Assembly: GCA_022072025.1 (NCBI GenBank)
Contig: JAJVIP010000007.1
Location: 62,001-126,000 of the forward strand
Origin: Elusimicrobiota bacterium
GTDB taxonomy: Bacteria; Elusimicrobiota; Elusimicrobia; F11
DNA: 64,000 nucleotides
Reading direction: 5' to 3'
Part shown: positions 42,401 to 50,063 of the stretch, piece by piece
How positions within the stretch are numbered: the first letter of the stretch is position 1
Layout: each line of letters starts with the position of its first letter
Made by a program: the position numbers and the translations under genes
Notes under the pieces: generated by a model
Databases searched by the model: none
Seen by the model: only the letters and a program-made list of their open reading frames with translations
What the model was told of the DNA's origin: nothing

Positions 42401-43360
42401 CTAATTTTTAGAACCAACAGCCTGACTTTCTCGAAACCAGGCCACTGTTTTCGAAATACCGTCAGTAAAGGACGTTCGACTCTTCGTCCCAAAGATCGAA
42501 TTAAATTTGGTTGTATTCAATGCGCGATAGGGAATCGCGTTTGGCTTGCTCGGATCGTATTGGGGATCGACCTTGTGCCCACAAACCTTAAGGATAACGC
42601 CGACGGCTTCGCGAATGGTCAAGGTGCCTCCGCTGCTCACATTGAGCGGATCGCATACACAATATCTGTCCAGGACATTGAGAAGATCATCAATGAAATC
42701 ATCGACATAGATAAAGTCTCTGACGGTATAACCGTCCCCCCATACGACGTAAGGGGATTCTTTCATCAAAGCCCGATTGATCAAAGCCGGCAAGACATGG
42801 GCACTTTGAGCGTCAAACTTGTCATAGGGGCCATAAATATTGGTGGGGCGGACAATGCCGATCTTCATTCCGTAACGTTTTGCATAGAACCGACAAAGTT
42901 GTTCGATGTAACGCTTCATCCATCCCACCCCTTGGTAAAGCTCATAGGTGGGCTTGTTAAGGTCCAACTCATCTTCTCGAATGGGATAGAACGCTTCTTG
43001 ATACACTGTGGAACTGCTGATGAAAACCACTTTCTCCACCCGGTTCAATCGACAGGCTTCGAGAAGGCCCGAATTAATCCGCAAGTTCGGCAAAATAAGG
43101 GCTGTTGGGTTTTCATTCATGATTTTCGCTCCAAAGGTTTGGGCAGCGCAGATAAACACAGTGTCCATTCCTTTGGAAACCTCAACGCATTCACTCAATT
43201 CTGTAAAATCAGCTTTCACAAACAACTCAGGGAAAAGACCCGGATTTTTTGAAAAATAGGTTGCCCGCACATTGGCGCCCAACTCTTTCAGCCGTTTTGT
43301 GAGATTGGCGCCCACAAGTCCTGTTCCTCCCGCCACCAAAATATTCTTCCCCGCAATCAT
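42401..43360 (-). CDS. NAD-dependent epimerase-like SDR lacking the catalytic Tyr
   Basis: 319 residues. VAGGTGLVGANLTKRL binds NAD; FISSSTVYQEAF keeps the catalytic Ser region; the later YGPYDKFDAQSAHVLPALI and GYTVRDFIYVDDFIDDL are typical of extended SDRs. In the YxxxK motif the lysine (K149 in GWMK) is present but valine (V145) stands where Tyr belongs. Its partner 43357-44343 has alanine at the same place. It may be a 3,5-epimerase-like or non-redox member, or inactive. ATG 43360 overlaps the partner gene as ATGA. Confidence 0.8.
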   Translation of the reverse strand: MIAGKNILVAGGTGLVGANLTKRLKELGANVRATYFSKNPGLFPELFVKADFTELSECVEVSKGMDTVFICAAQTFGAKIMNENPTALILPNLRINSGLLEACRLNRVEKVVFISSSTVYQEAFYPIREDELDLNKPTYELYQGVGWMKRYIEQLCRFYAKRYGMKIGIVRPTNIYGPYDKFDAQSAHVLPALINRALMKESPYVVWGDGYTVRDFIYVDDFIDDLLNVLDRYCVCDPLNVSSGGTLTIREAVGVILKVCGHKVDPQYDPSKPNAIPYRALNTTKFNSIFGTKSRTSFTDGISKTVAWFRESQAVGSKN

Positions 43361-44343
43361 GCCAGCACCTTCCCTGTAAAAACGTTGTATCGCTTATCAA
43401 CGATGTCTTTATTGGACCGGTACCAATCCATCACTTCCCCGATTCCTTGTTCAATTGAAATGGAAGGATTGAAACCATATTTTTGGGCGCGGCTTATATC
43501 CATGAGACGAATTTTGTCTCCCGATGGTTTGCTTGTATCCCACACCACTGTGGGTTTGTTGTCGAGATGAGAGATGATGATGTCCACAATTCGTTTGATA
43601 CTGACCCCTGTTCCACTCCCGAGATTGATGGGTTCATTGATCCCTTTTTCAGCAGCCATCACCATTCCACGCGCCACGTCCTTGGCATGAATGAAATCAC
43701 GAATGGCTGACCCATCCCCCCACACCGTTAAAGGATTTTCACCATCCATGGCTCTCTTAATTAATGAAGGTATAACCATCGCGTTGTTCGGGTCAAAATT
43801 GTCGTAGGGTCCATACACGTTTGCGGGTCGAACGATTGAAATATTGTTCCATCCGTATTGAATTTTATAGGCCTCCGCCTGGAGCTCCCCCATGCGTTTG
43901 GCCCAACCCGCGAACTTGTCATGAGGAGAGGGGAAAGTGCTCCAGACATCGTCCTCTTTCATTAACTCCGCGGGCGCGTAAACACCGACTGTACTGGTAA
44001 ACAAATATCCTTTGACGCCGCTTTGATAGGCAGCCTCCATCATGTTTGTGTTAAAACTGATGGTCGGCACAAAAAAACTGGCGGGTTTTTTGGATGTCAT
44101 GGCTGGTGAACCTTTTATGCCCGCCAGATGAAACACAAACTCCATGCCCTGGCATGCTTTGAGGCAGCTGTCCAAATACATGAGATTCACGCGAATAAAT
44201 TCCGCTTGCGGATGAGCGCGCGAAGGATCATCCAAAGAGGCAATACGGACAACGGCCCCTTGATCAATCAAGAGATCCACGAGAGCCCGGCCAATTAAAC
44301 CAGTGCCCCCGGTCACAAGAACATTTTTCCCTTTAAAATACAT
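43357..44343 (-). CDS. NAD-dependent epimerase-like SDR lacking the catalytic Tyr
   Basis: 328 residues from ATG 44343 (AAGGAAG upstream); the longer frame to 44466 adds an implausible N-terminus overlapping the kinase gene. VTGGTGLIGRALVDLL binds NAD, YLFTSTVGVYAP carries the Ser/Thr strand, and FAGWAKRMGELQAEAY is the YxxxK region with A145 for Tyr and K149 kept. Close relatives usually read YGWAKRMGE at this place. RPANVYGPYDNFDPNNAMVIPSLI and GSAIRDFIHAKDVARGM complete the family pattern. Coupled to the previous epimerase gene; the pair probably forms a hetero-oligomer or successive epimerisation steps. Confidence 0.82.
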   Translation of the reverse strand: MYFKGKNVLVTGGTGLIGRALVDLLIDQGAVVRIASLDDPSRAHPQAEFIRVNLMYLDSCLKACQGMEFVFHLAGIKGSPAMTSKKPASFFVPTISFNTNMMEAAYQSGVKGYLFTSTVGVYAPAELMKEDDVWSTFPSPHDKFAGWAKRMGELQAEAYKIQYGWNNISIVRPANVYGPYDNFDPNNAMVIPSLIKRAMDGENPLTVWGDGSAIRDFIHAKDVARGMVMAAEKGINEPINLGSGTGVSIKRIVDIIISHLDNKPTVVWDTSKPSGDKIRLMDISRAQKYGFNPSISIEQGIGEVMDWYRSNKDIVDKRYNVFTGKVLA

Positions 44344-44353
44344 GGTCACTTCC

Positions 44354-45385
44354 TTAAACAACCAACTCTTTGGGTTTGATGGGGTTTTTGCTAACCGCAT
44401 CCCGGTCGTAAAAAATAATTTCACTGCCGGTTGAACTGAAGCGAAAAGGAACATGCAGAACGTCATTCAGTTTCGCGATAATCGCGGGTTGATTTTCAGG
44501 AGGAGCCATCAGCAGCATGAACCCCCCCCCTCCGGCCCCCACGACTTTTCCACCCAACGCGCCAGCGGAACGGGCGATTTCATAAATTTCATCGATACGG
44601 GGGTTAGATATTTTGTTGGTCAGCCCCCGCTTGAGGAGCCAGCTTTCGTGTAAAAGTTTTCCGAATTCGCGAAGGCTTCCGTTTCCATTTAGAATATTGG
44701 TTGCTTCACTCACCATTTGATACATCGTGGATAATTCTGCTTTCTTATGCGGCGTCATTTTGATCTGTTCAGCGGCAATGTCTGTCGCATTCCTTGAAAA
44801 ACCGGTGAAAAGAAGCATCAAGTGGTCTTGGAGTTCGTTGTATCGATGGTTGGGCAATATGATGGGTGTCACCCGGATCGGGTTTTCTCCAGCCCTGAAA
44901 TCAATGCGGTTAAAACCTCCGAATGCGGCGAGCGTCTGATCCTGACATCCAACATTTTCCGGAATCAATTCCTGCTCCACTTTGATCGCATCCAAGGCGA
45001 GCTGCATTTTACTCGGCATATTGCCTCGATAAGCATAGAGGACATTCAATAGACCCACCGTAAATGTCGAACTGGTTCCCAAACCGGCGCGAGCCGGCAA
45101 ATCGGCATCATGATGAAGCTCAATCCCCTCTTTTATGTTCATGAACCGGAAGGCCTCTCTCACCGCAGGGTGTTGAATATCATCAATTCCGTCCACACAC
45201 TCCATCTTTGAATAAATGATCCGGGACTTGTATCCGAAAAAAGGCGGTAAATGACGACAACTGATATAGCAATGTTTATTTATCGTCGTGGCGAGAACGG
45301 CCCCTTCATGTTCACGAAACCAAATGGGGTAATCGGTCCCCCCTCCAAAAAAGGAAACGCGAAATGGTGTTCGGCTGATAATCAT
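44354..45385 (-). CDS. hddA: HddA-like GHMP sugar kinase
   Basis: 343-residue GHMP kinase. RTPFRVSFFGGGTDYP at the N-terminus and LPARAGLGTSSTFTVGL (about 96-112, the ATP-phosphate loop) together with GGKVVGAGGGGFMLLM near the C-terminus match D-glycero-D-manno-heptose 7-phosphate kinase HddA and related fucose-type kinases. HddA phosphorylates C1 of heptose 7-phosphate before GDP transfer. ATG 45385; 15 bp after the dehydratase stop. In combination with the GmhA-like SIS protein and the GMD-like dehydratase it suggests a GDP-heptose route, but the guanylyltransferase HddC is not in the window. Confidence 0.83.
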   Translation of the reverse strand: MIISRTPFRVSFFGGGTDYPIWFREHEGAVLATTINKHCYISCRHLPPFFGYKSRIIYSKMECVDGIDDIQHPAVREAFRFMNIKEGIELHHDADLPARAGLGTSSTFTVGLLNVLYAYRGNMPSKMQLALDAIKVEQELIPENVGCQDQTLAAFGGFNRIDFRAGENPIRVTPIILPNHRYNELQDHLMLLFTGFSRNATDIAAEQIKMTPHKKAELSTMYQMVSEATNILNGNGSLREFGKLLHESWLLKRGLTNKISNPRIDEIYEIARSAGALGGKVVGAGGGGFMLLMAPPENQPAIIAKLNDVLHVPFRFSSTGSEIIFYDRDAVSKNPIKPKELVV

Positions 45386-45400
45386 GGAGACTCTCAGACC

Positions 45401-46408
45401 TTAACGACTGAGCACGGCCGTCTTCAAACGGGAAGGGTCGTCCCGTTCGATTTCGCCACGCCAGTAATTCAGCATATCGACCAGTGTTTGTTTGTAGTCA
45501 ACCACAGGTTTCCAACCGGTTTGTTTGCGGAACTTTTCCGTAGATGGAATCTGCAACGTGACATCGGCTGGACGGAAAAGAGCGGGATCCACTTTAACTT
45601 CAATTTTCCCCTTGAAGGTCGTCATTCCCAATAAAAGATCAAGCGCCTCACCTACTTTCATCGTAACGGCGCCACCGATGTTATAGACCTCGCCCGGCGG
45701 ACACTTGGAAACAAGGAGCCAATAGGCCCGAATGGTGTCTTTGACATCACAAAAAGTCCTGACCGATTCAAGGTTGCCCACATGGACGACAGGATCTTGA
45801 AGACCCGCCTCAATCAAGGCAATTTGCTTGGCAAAAAAGGAATCAACAAAAACTTCGCCCCGACGTGCGCCGCTGTGGGTAAACATTCGAGTCCGAATGG
45901 TTTTTAATCCATAGGCTGCGTGGTACATAAAACCCAGCATGTCCTCTCCCACTTTGCTGACAGCATAAGGGCTCACGGGCCTCAAAGGACATTCTTCAGT
46001 GATGGGCACTTCTTCTGGCCGAACCTGGCCATAAACTTCTGAAGAGGAACAAATGTGAATGACCGGATCGATTTTGGTGGCGCGAACCGCTTCAAGCAAA
46101 TGAGTCGTTCCAACTATATTCGTTTCCATCGTATCCGCCGGAGCGATATAACTGGTGGGAACAAAGGATTGGGCGGCCAAATGAAAAATGATGTCAGGTT
46201 TAATCGAGCTGAACACCGTAATGAGAGAACCCAGATCGCGAAGATCACAATCCACAAGTTGAACCTGTTTAAGAATCCCTCTGATATTGTCCTTGGGACT
46301 CCTCCATCGTTTGATGCCATAAACTTTGACGTCAGGATGTTCAGCGAGAATATATTCAGCGAGATGACTGCCAACGAATCCTGTAATACCGGTTATGAGT
46401 ACACGCAT
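45401..46408 (-). CDS. GDP-mannose-4,6-dehydratase-like SDR
   Basis: 335 residues. ITGITGFVGSHLAEY binds NAD(P); HLAAQSFVPTSYIAP, CSSSEVYG, SPYAVSKVGED (Tyr and Lys) and RTRMFTHSGARRGEVF are hallmarks of GDP-mannose 4,6-dehydratase and of its RMD and GDP-heptose (DmhA) relatives. GNLESVRTFCDVKDTIRAYWLL is also typical. It should make a GDP-4-keto-6-deoxy sugar, the substrate for the ColD/RfbH-like enzyme encoded just upstream. ATG 46408 with strong AGAGGAGA. GMD, RMD and DmhA cannot be separated by eye. Confidence 0.85.
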   Translation of the reverse strand: MRVLITGITGFVGSHLAEYILAEHPDVKVYGIKRWRSPKDNIRGILKQVQLVDCDLRDLGSLITVFSSIKPDIIFHLAAQSFVPTSYIAPADTMETNIVGTTHLLEAVRATKIDPVIHICSSSEVYGQVRPEEVPITEECPLRPVSPYAVSKVGEDMLGFMYHAAYGLKTIRTRMFTHSGARRGEVFVDSFFAKQIALIEAGLQDPVVHVGNLESVRTFCDVKDTIRAYWLLVSKCPPGEVYNIGGAVTMKVGEALDLLLGMTTFKGKIEVKVDPALFRPADVTLQIPSTEKFRKQTGWKPVVDYKQTLVDMLNYWRGEIERDDPSRLKTAVLSR

Positions 46409-46426
46409 TGTTTCTCCTCTGATTAA

Positions 46427-47716
46427 TTATTTCGCCACAGACATATAAGACGACACGAATTCCTTAATTGTATCGACGACAAATGTCCGCGCATTATCAT
46501 CAATGGATTGGTGATTTCCAAAAGTAAATCCATTCTTCATATAGAAATTCGAATGGGGAAGCGTTCCCACGACACGGTGCGGGAATAGCTTCATGGCAGG
46601 TTGAATGGCAATATTTCCTGCAATGAGAGGTCGCGTTTCGATCCCGCGACTTTCAAGAAAGGTTCTGAACTGCCGAACCGAAAAGGGCGCAGATTCTTTA
46701 ACCGCCATTGGAAACCCAAACCAACTGTGAAATCCCTTTGGAGTTGTTTGCTGAAATTCGAAAAACTCACTCCACTGCGCCATTTGCTTTCGCCATATTT
46801 CTGCTGTTTGAGTGCGGGTTTTCACGAAACCATTGAGCTTCTGAAATTGGATCAAACCCATTGCCCCTTGAAGTTCCGTCATCCGAATATTGTAACCGAT
46901 ATTGACAAACAAAAATTTGGGGTCGATGTCCGGAAACTGGCTGGTATAGGCTTTTTTATCCTGCGCTTCCCGGACCCATCCATGCGCCCGCAAAATCCTC
47001 ATCAACTCAGCGGTTTCAAAATCTTTTGTGATGCAAACCCCGCCTTCCAAAGTCGTTATGTGATGTGAAAAATAAAAGCTGAACGTTCCTATTTCTCCAA
47101 AAGTCCCAACACTCTTGCCGTCATAGAAAGCCCCAAGAGCCTCACAGCAATCTTCCATCACAATCAGGTTATGTCGTTTGGCAATGTCCATGATAGCGGT
47201 CATGTCGCAGGGATTCCCATACACATGAACAGGAACGATGGCTCTGGTTTTTGGAGAAATTGCTTTTTCAATTTGAGCGGGATCCACATTTAAAGTCTTC
47301 GGATCAATATCAACAATGACCGGGTTCAACCCCATCTGAACAACCGGCCAAAGAGTGGTGGACCAACAAAGGGCGGGAACAATCACTTCATCGCCGGCCT
47401 TGAGATGATTTTTATACACGGGATTGCTAAGAGCCGCCATTGCCAGAAGATTTGCCGAAGAGCCCGAATTATTGACAACCGCTTGGGGAACTTTGAAGTA
47501 ATCGCAATTGGCCTTTTCGAAGCTCAAGACTTTTTCTCCCATGGTCACGCGCGTTGTTAGCAATGTTTCAAGTGCCGCCATTACTTCGTCAGCCCCGTAC
47601 GTTGGTTCGTGCAACTTCACCTTTGGTTGGGTTTTGTCAAATTTAGGTGTTGAGTATTGACTCATATACTCCTCGACAGAGCGTCGGATATTCAGCATCA
47701 GTTCATCTCGTTTCAT
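46427..47716 (-). CDS. ColD/RfbH-type PLP 3-dehydratase (3,6-dideoxysugar pathway)
   Basis: 429 residues of the DegT fold with the Schiff-base lysine replaced by histidine: SFYFSHHITTLEGG, H218 aligning to the catalytic Lys of ordinary aminotransferases. This change is the hallmark of the 3-dehydratases ColD (GDP-4-keto-6-deoxymannose) and RfbH/DdhC (CDP-sugar), which remove the C3 hydroxyl. SSANLLAMAAL, ALCWSTTLWPVVQMGL, VMEDCCEALGAFYDG, GYNIRMTELQ and the C-terminal GNHQ stretch support the family. The RfbH iron-sulfur cysteine cluster is not seen, so the ColD type is favoured. AGGAGA upstream of ATG 47716. It acts after the GMD-like enzyme and before the E1 pair. Confidence 0.87.
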   Translation of the reverse strand: MKRDELMLNIRRSVEEYMSQYSTPKFDKTQPKVKLHEPTYGADEVMAALETLLTTRVTMGEKVLSFEKANCDYFKVPQAVVNNSGSSANLLAMAALSNPVYKNHLKAGDEVIVPALCWSTTLWPVVQMGLNPVIVDIDPKTLNVDPAQIEKAISPKTRAIVPVHVYGNPCDMTAIMDIAKRHNLIVMEDCCEALGAFYDGKSVGTFGEIGTFSFYFSHHITTLEGGVCITKDFETAELMRILRAHGWVREAQDKKAYTSQFPDIDPKFLFVNIGYNIRMTELQGAMGLIQFQKLNGFVKTRTQTAEIWRKQMAQWSEFFEFQQTTPKGFHSWFGFPMAVKESAPFSVRQFRTFLESRGIETRPLIAGNIAIQPAMKLFPHRVVGTLPHSNFYMKNGFTFGNHQSIDDNARTFVVDTIKEFVSSYMSVAK

Positions 47717-47737
47717 TCTTCATATTCTCCTGGGTGA

Positions 47738-48781
47738 TTAAAATGGCCCACGAAATTCGATTAATTCCTGGGCGTTGTTGTCAACGGGAGTCCACGAATG
47801 GTTTGGACGAACCAATGTGTTGGCTGCCGTCGCGATGGTTCGAGAATTGGGATAGAAACAATCTTCGAGGACTTTGGTGGTTGGACAGGTCACTGGGGCG
47901 AAACCCATTCGCTGAACTTTGACATGTCGATCGTCTCGCATCATTTCAAGGCAATGGGCCACAATTTCCGAACCGGCCCCACACGTTACCCAACCGTTAT
48001 CAACAACAAGAAGATGCCCTGTTTTTTTCACCGATTTCACGATCGTTCCCATATCGAGTGGACTTAAGGAGATGGGATCGATGATTTCAGCGCTCAGACC
48101 CGCCTCAGCCAAAATTTTCTGAGCGCGAATACATTCGTAGACCATGTTCGAAATCCCCACAATTGTCACGTCAGACCCTTCCATCAATACGCGAGCTCGC
48201 CCGAAAGGAACGGTATAACTGCCTTCAGGAACGGGTCCTTTATGGAAATGCAGCATTCGGTGTTCAATAAAAAGAACCGGATTATTATCTCGAATACTTT
48301 CAATGAGACAGCCCTTGGCGTCATAGGGCGTCGATGGAGCAACGACTTTTATGCCAGGAACATGCATGAAATAGGAGTGAAATGCCTGGGAGTGTTGGGG
48401 CCCCTGTCCCCAGCTTTTTCCGATCATGGCCCGGACAACCATGGGAACGTTTACGGACCCCCCATACATATACCGAAGCTTGGCAGCCATGTTCACCAAC
48501 TGGTTCATGGCCAAAAGAACAAAATCCATGCGAATATGCACATGAATGGGACGCAGGCCTGCGAGCGCCATTCCAATCGCGACTCCGGTCATGCCATCTT
48601 CGGCCAATGGCGTGTCAAAACAGCGATCAACCCCAAATTTTTCCACAAGGCCTGTGGTTGTTCCTTGAATGCCTTTCGCGTCATCCACGCCCAATCCAAA
48701 GACAAGGACAGATGGATCACGTTGCATCTCTATTTCAGTGGCTTCGCGAACGGCTTCGGTATATAAAAGTGTTCGTTCCAT
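47738..48781 (-). CDS. ThDP-dependent 2-oxo acid dehydrogenase E1 beta-like subunit
   Basis: 347-residue protein with the transketolase pyrimidine-binding fold: MERTLLYTEAVREATEIEM, PLAEDGMTGVAIGMALAGLRP carrying the Glu that activates thiamine diphosphate, VVRAMIGKSWGQGPQHSQAF, VPFGRARVLMEG and the transketolase C-terminal domain with GFAPVTCPTTKVLE. Its partner alpha gene follows directly upstream with no gap (AAGGAA Shine-Dalgarno). There is no E2 or E3 subunit near, so it is not a normal pyruvate dehydrogenase. In a 3,6-dideoxysugar context it may help add a two-carbon unit to a keto sugar. Confidence 0.88.
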   Translation of the reverse strand: MERTLLYTEAVREATEIEMQRDPSVLVFGLGVDDAKGIQGTTTGLVEKFGVDRCFDTPLAEDGMTGVAIGMALAGLRPIHVHIRMDFVLLAMNQLVNMAAKLRYMYGGSVNVPMVVRAMIGKSWGQGPQHSQAFHSYFMHVPGIKVVAPSTPYDAKGCLIESIRDNNPVLFIEHRMLHFHKGPVPEGSYTVPFGRARVLMEGSDVTIVGISNMVYECIRAQKILAEAGLSAEIIDPISLSPLDMGTIVKSVKKTGHLLVVDNGWVTCGAGSEIVAHCLEMMRDDRHVKVQRMGFAPVTCPTTKVLEDCFYPNSRTIATAANTLVRPNHSWTPVDNNAQELIEFRGPF

Positions 48782-49723
48782 TTATGATTCCTTAAAAACA
48801 TCAACGTAAAGATCTTCGTAAATTGGGAAAGGACTTTTCTCCGCGAAATCAATGGCTTTTGCGATCTCTTGCTCCACTTCCTTCTCAATTTGCGACTTGG
48901 TGGCACCCTCCAAACGTTTCCCCAAAGCAACCATCTCGTCATTCTTAATCCATTCATCACATTCTTCCTTGGACCGATATCCAAGAGAAAAATCAAAACC
49001 CGGCCCCACATGTTCTCGCCACCGATAAGTCATGCATTCCAAGAAAATCGGCCCCGATTTCCCTGTTCGCATGGCGGGAAGGATTTCTTTAACAGCCTCA
49101 TAAATTTTGAAGGTATTGTTGTTGTCGATTCTCTGTGCTGGAACGCCATAGCTCTCAGCTCGCTCGCAAAGATTGTTCCTCAATTGACGGGTTTTCTGGT
49201 GGGAATGAATGGCATAAAAATTGTTTTCACATACAAAGATAACGGGGAGTTTTTTCAGAGCTGCGAAGTTAATACTTTCATGGAACGCCCCTTCATCCAC
49301 GGCGCCATCTCCAAAGAACACAGCCACAACCGTCGTTTTCTTTTGTTGGCGCTGGGCATAGGCATATCCCACCGCCACAGGGATGGTCGTCCCAACCACG
49401 GCGGAGGTCCCCATCATATGGGCGCCCACATCCACCAAATGCATGGATCCGCCTTTCCCGCGGGCGCAACCCGTGACCTTGCCATACAATTCGGCGATCA
49501 TTTGGTTCAGGTTCCCCCCCTTTGCCAAATAAAGGGCATGACCCCGATAAGTGCCGAATACGGCGTCATCAGGTTGTAAAGCTTCACATACACCAACGGA
49601 AACGGCTTCCTGCCCAATCGAAAGATGGACGGGACTTTTGATTTTATCCGAAGGATAGAGTCGCACCAACTCCTCCTCCACGCGGCGAATGCGATAGATC
49701 GACTTGTAAAACCGCTCAATCAT
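48782..49723 (-). CDS. ThDP-dependent 2-oxo acid dehydrogenase E1 alpha-like subunit
   Basis: 313 residues from ATG 49723, chosen for its GAGG-containing Shine-Dalgarno; GTG 49756 has none. The ThDP-magnesium motif is GDGAVDEGAFHESINFAAL, ending at the ENN motif in VIFVCENNFYAIH (about 138-170). SPVHLSIGQEAVSVGV, RGHALYLAKGGNLNQMIAELYG, CARGKGGSMHL and VGTTIPVAVGYAYA are all typical of E1 alpha. First gene after the 340-bp gap, so it opens block B. With the beta subunit it should form an alpha2beta2 E1-like enzyme that generates an acyl carbanion from a 2-oxo acid such as pyruvate. Confidence 0.88.
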   Translation of the reverse strand: MIERFYKSIYRIRRVEEELVRLYPSDKIKSPVHLSIGQEAVSVGVCEALQPDDAVFGTYRGHALYLAKGGNLNQMIAELYGKVTGCARGKGGSMHLVDVGAHMMGTSAVVGTTIPVAVGYAYAQRQQKKTTVVAVFFGDGAVDEGAFHESINFAALKKLPVIFVCENNFYAIHSHQKTRQLRNNLCERAESYGVPAQRIDNNNTFKIYEAVKEILPAMRTGKSGPIFLECMTYRWREHVGPGFDFSLGYRSKEECDEWIKNDEMVALGKRLEGATKSQIEKEVEQEIAKAIDFAEKSPFPIYEDLYVDVFKES

Positions 49724-49827
49724 CTCAAACCTCGCATCGATTGATTCAGCTTGCACCGACTGTTAATCATTAAATTGCTATTCATAGCGCAGCCCCGCCG
49801 CAACCCAACAAGGGATCAAGCATGACC

Positions 49828-49999
49828 GTCGTCCCGGCCCAATTTTTAAGGGATGTGTTCGCCGAGAAGAGTATAAGCCGGGACCCAGCCTCTCCCGAGG
49901 GTGAGGTGTGTGCATCACACCTTCTGCCGGAACGACTGGGCCCTGGCTTATCCACCTGCCAACAATCACTCCACTTAAAAGCTAGGCCGGGGCGACAGC
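49828..49999. repeat. Nested inverted-repeat element in the 340-bp gap before the E1 alpha gene
   Basis: The only gene-free stretch above 300 bp, 49724-50063, holds a nested palindrome. Outer arms are GTCGTCCCGGCC (49828-49839) with trailing TTTTTAAG and GGCCGGGGCGAC (49985-49996) preceded by CTTAAAAG. Inner arms are ATAAGCCGGGACCCAG (49873-49888) and CTGGGCCCTGGCTTAT (49936-49951), with a short GGTGTG...CACACC hairpin (49905-49921) in the centre. It resembles a dispersed palindromic repeat (MITE-like). A weak promoter-like pair (TTGGGT, 16 bp, TATGAA) lies between it and the E1 alpha gene. No protein is credible in the element. Confidence 0.75.
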
Positions 50000-50063
50000 G
50001 GACTTCAAATATTTCTTCGTATAAAAACATGATCTCACGATTCCATTTCATAAAGGGGTCCAT

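Noticed and set aside
42341-43252. 303-residue open frame on plus
   Set aside because: Lies opposite the epimerase gene 42401-43360 and has no recognisable domain; a shadow of codon bias.
48869-49579. 236-residue open frame on plus
   Set aside because: Antisense of the E1 alpha gene, whose ThDP motif is unambiguous.
47738-49723. Pyruvate dehydrogenase complex
   Set aside because: No E2 or E3 gene in the window and the neighbours are deoxysugar enzymes.
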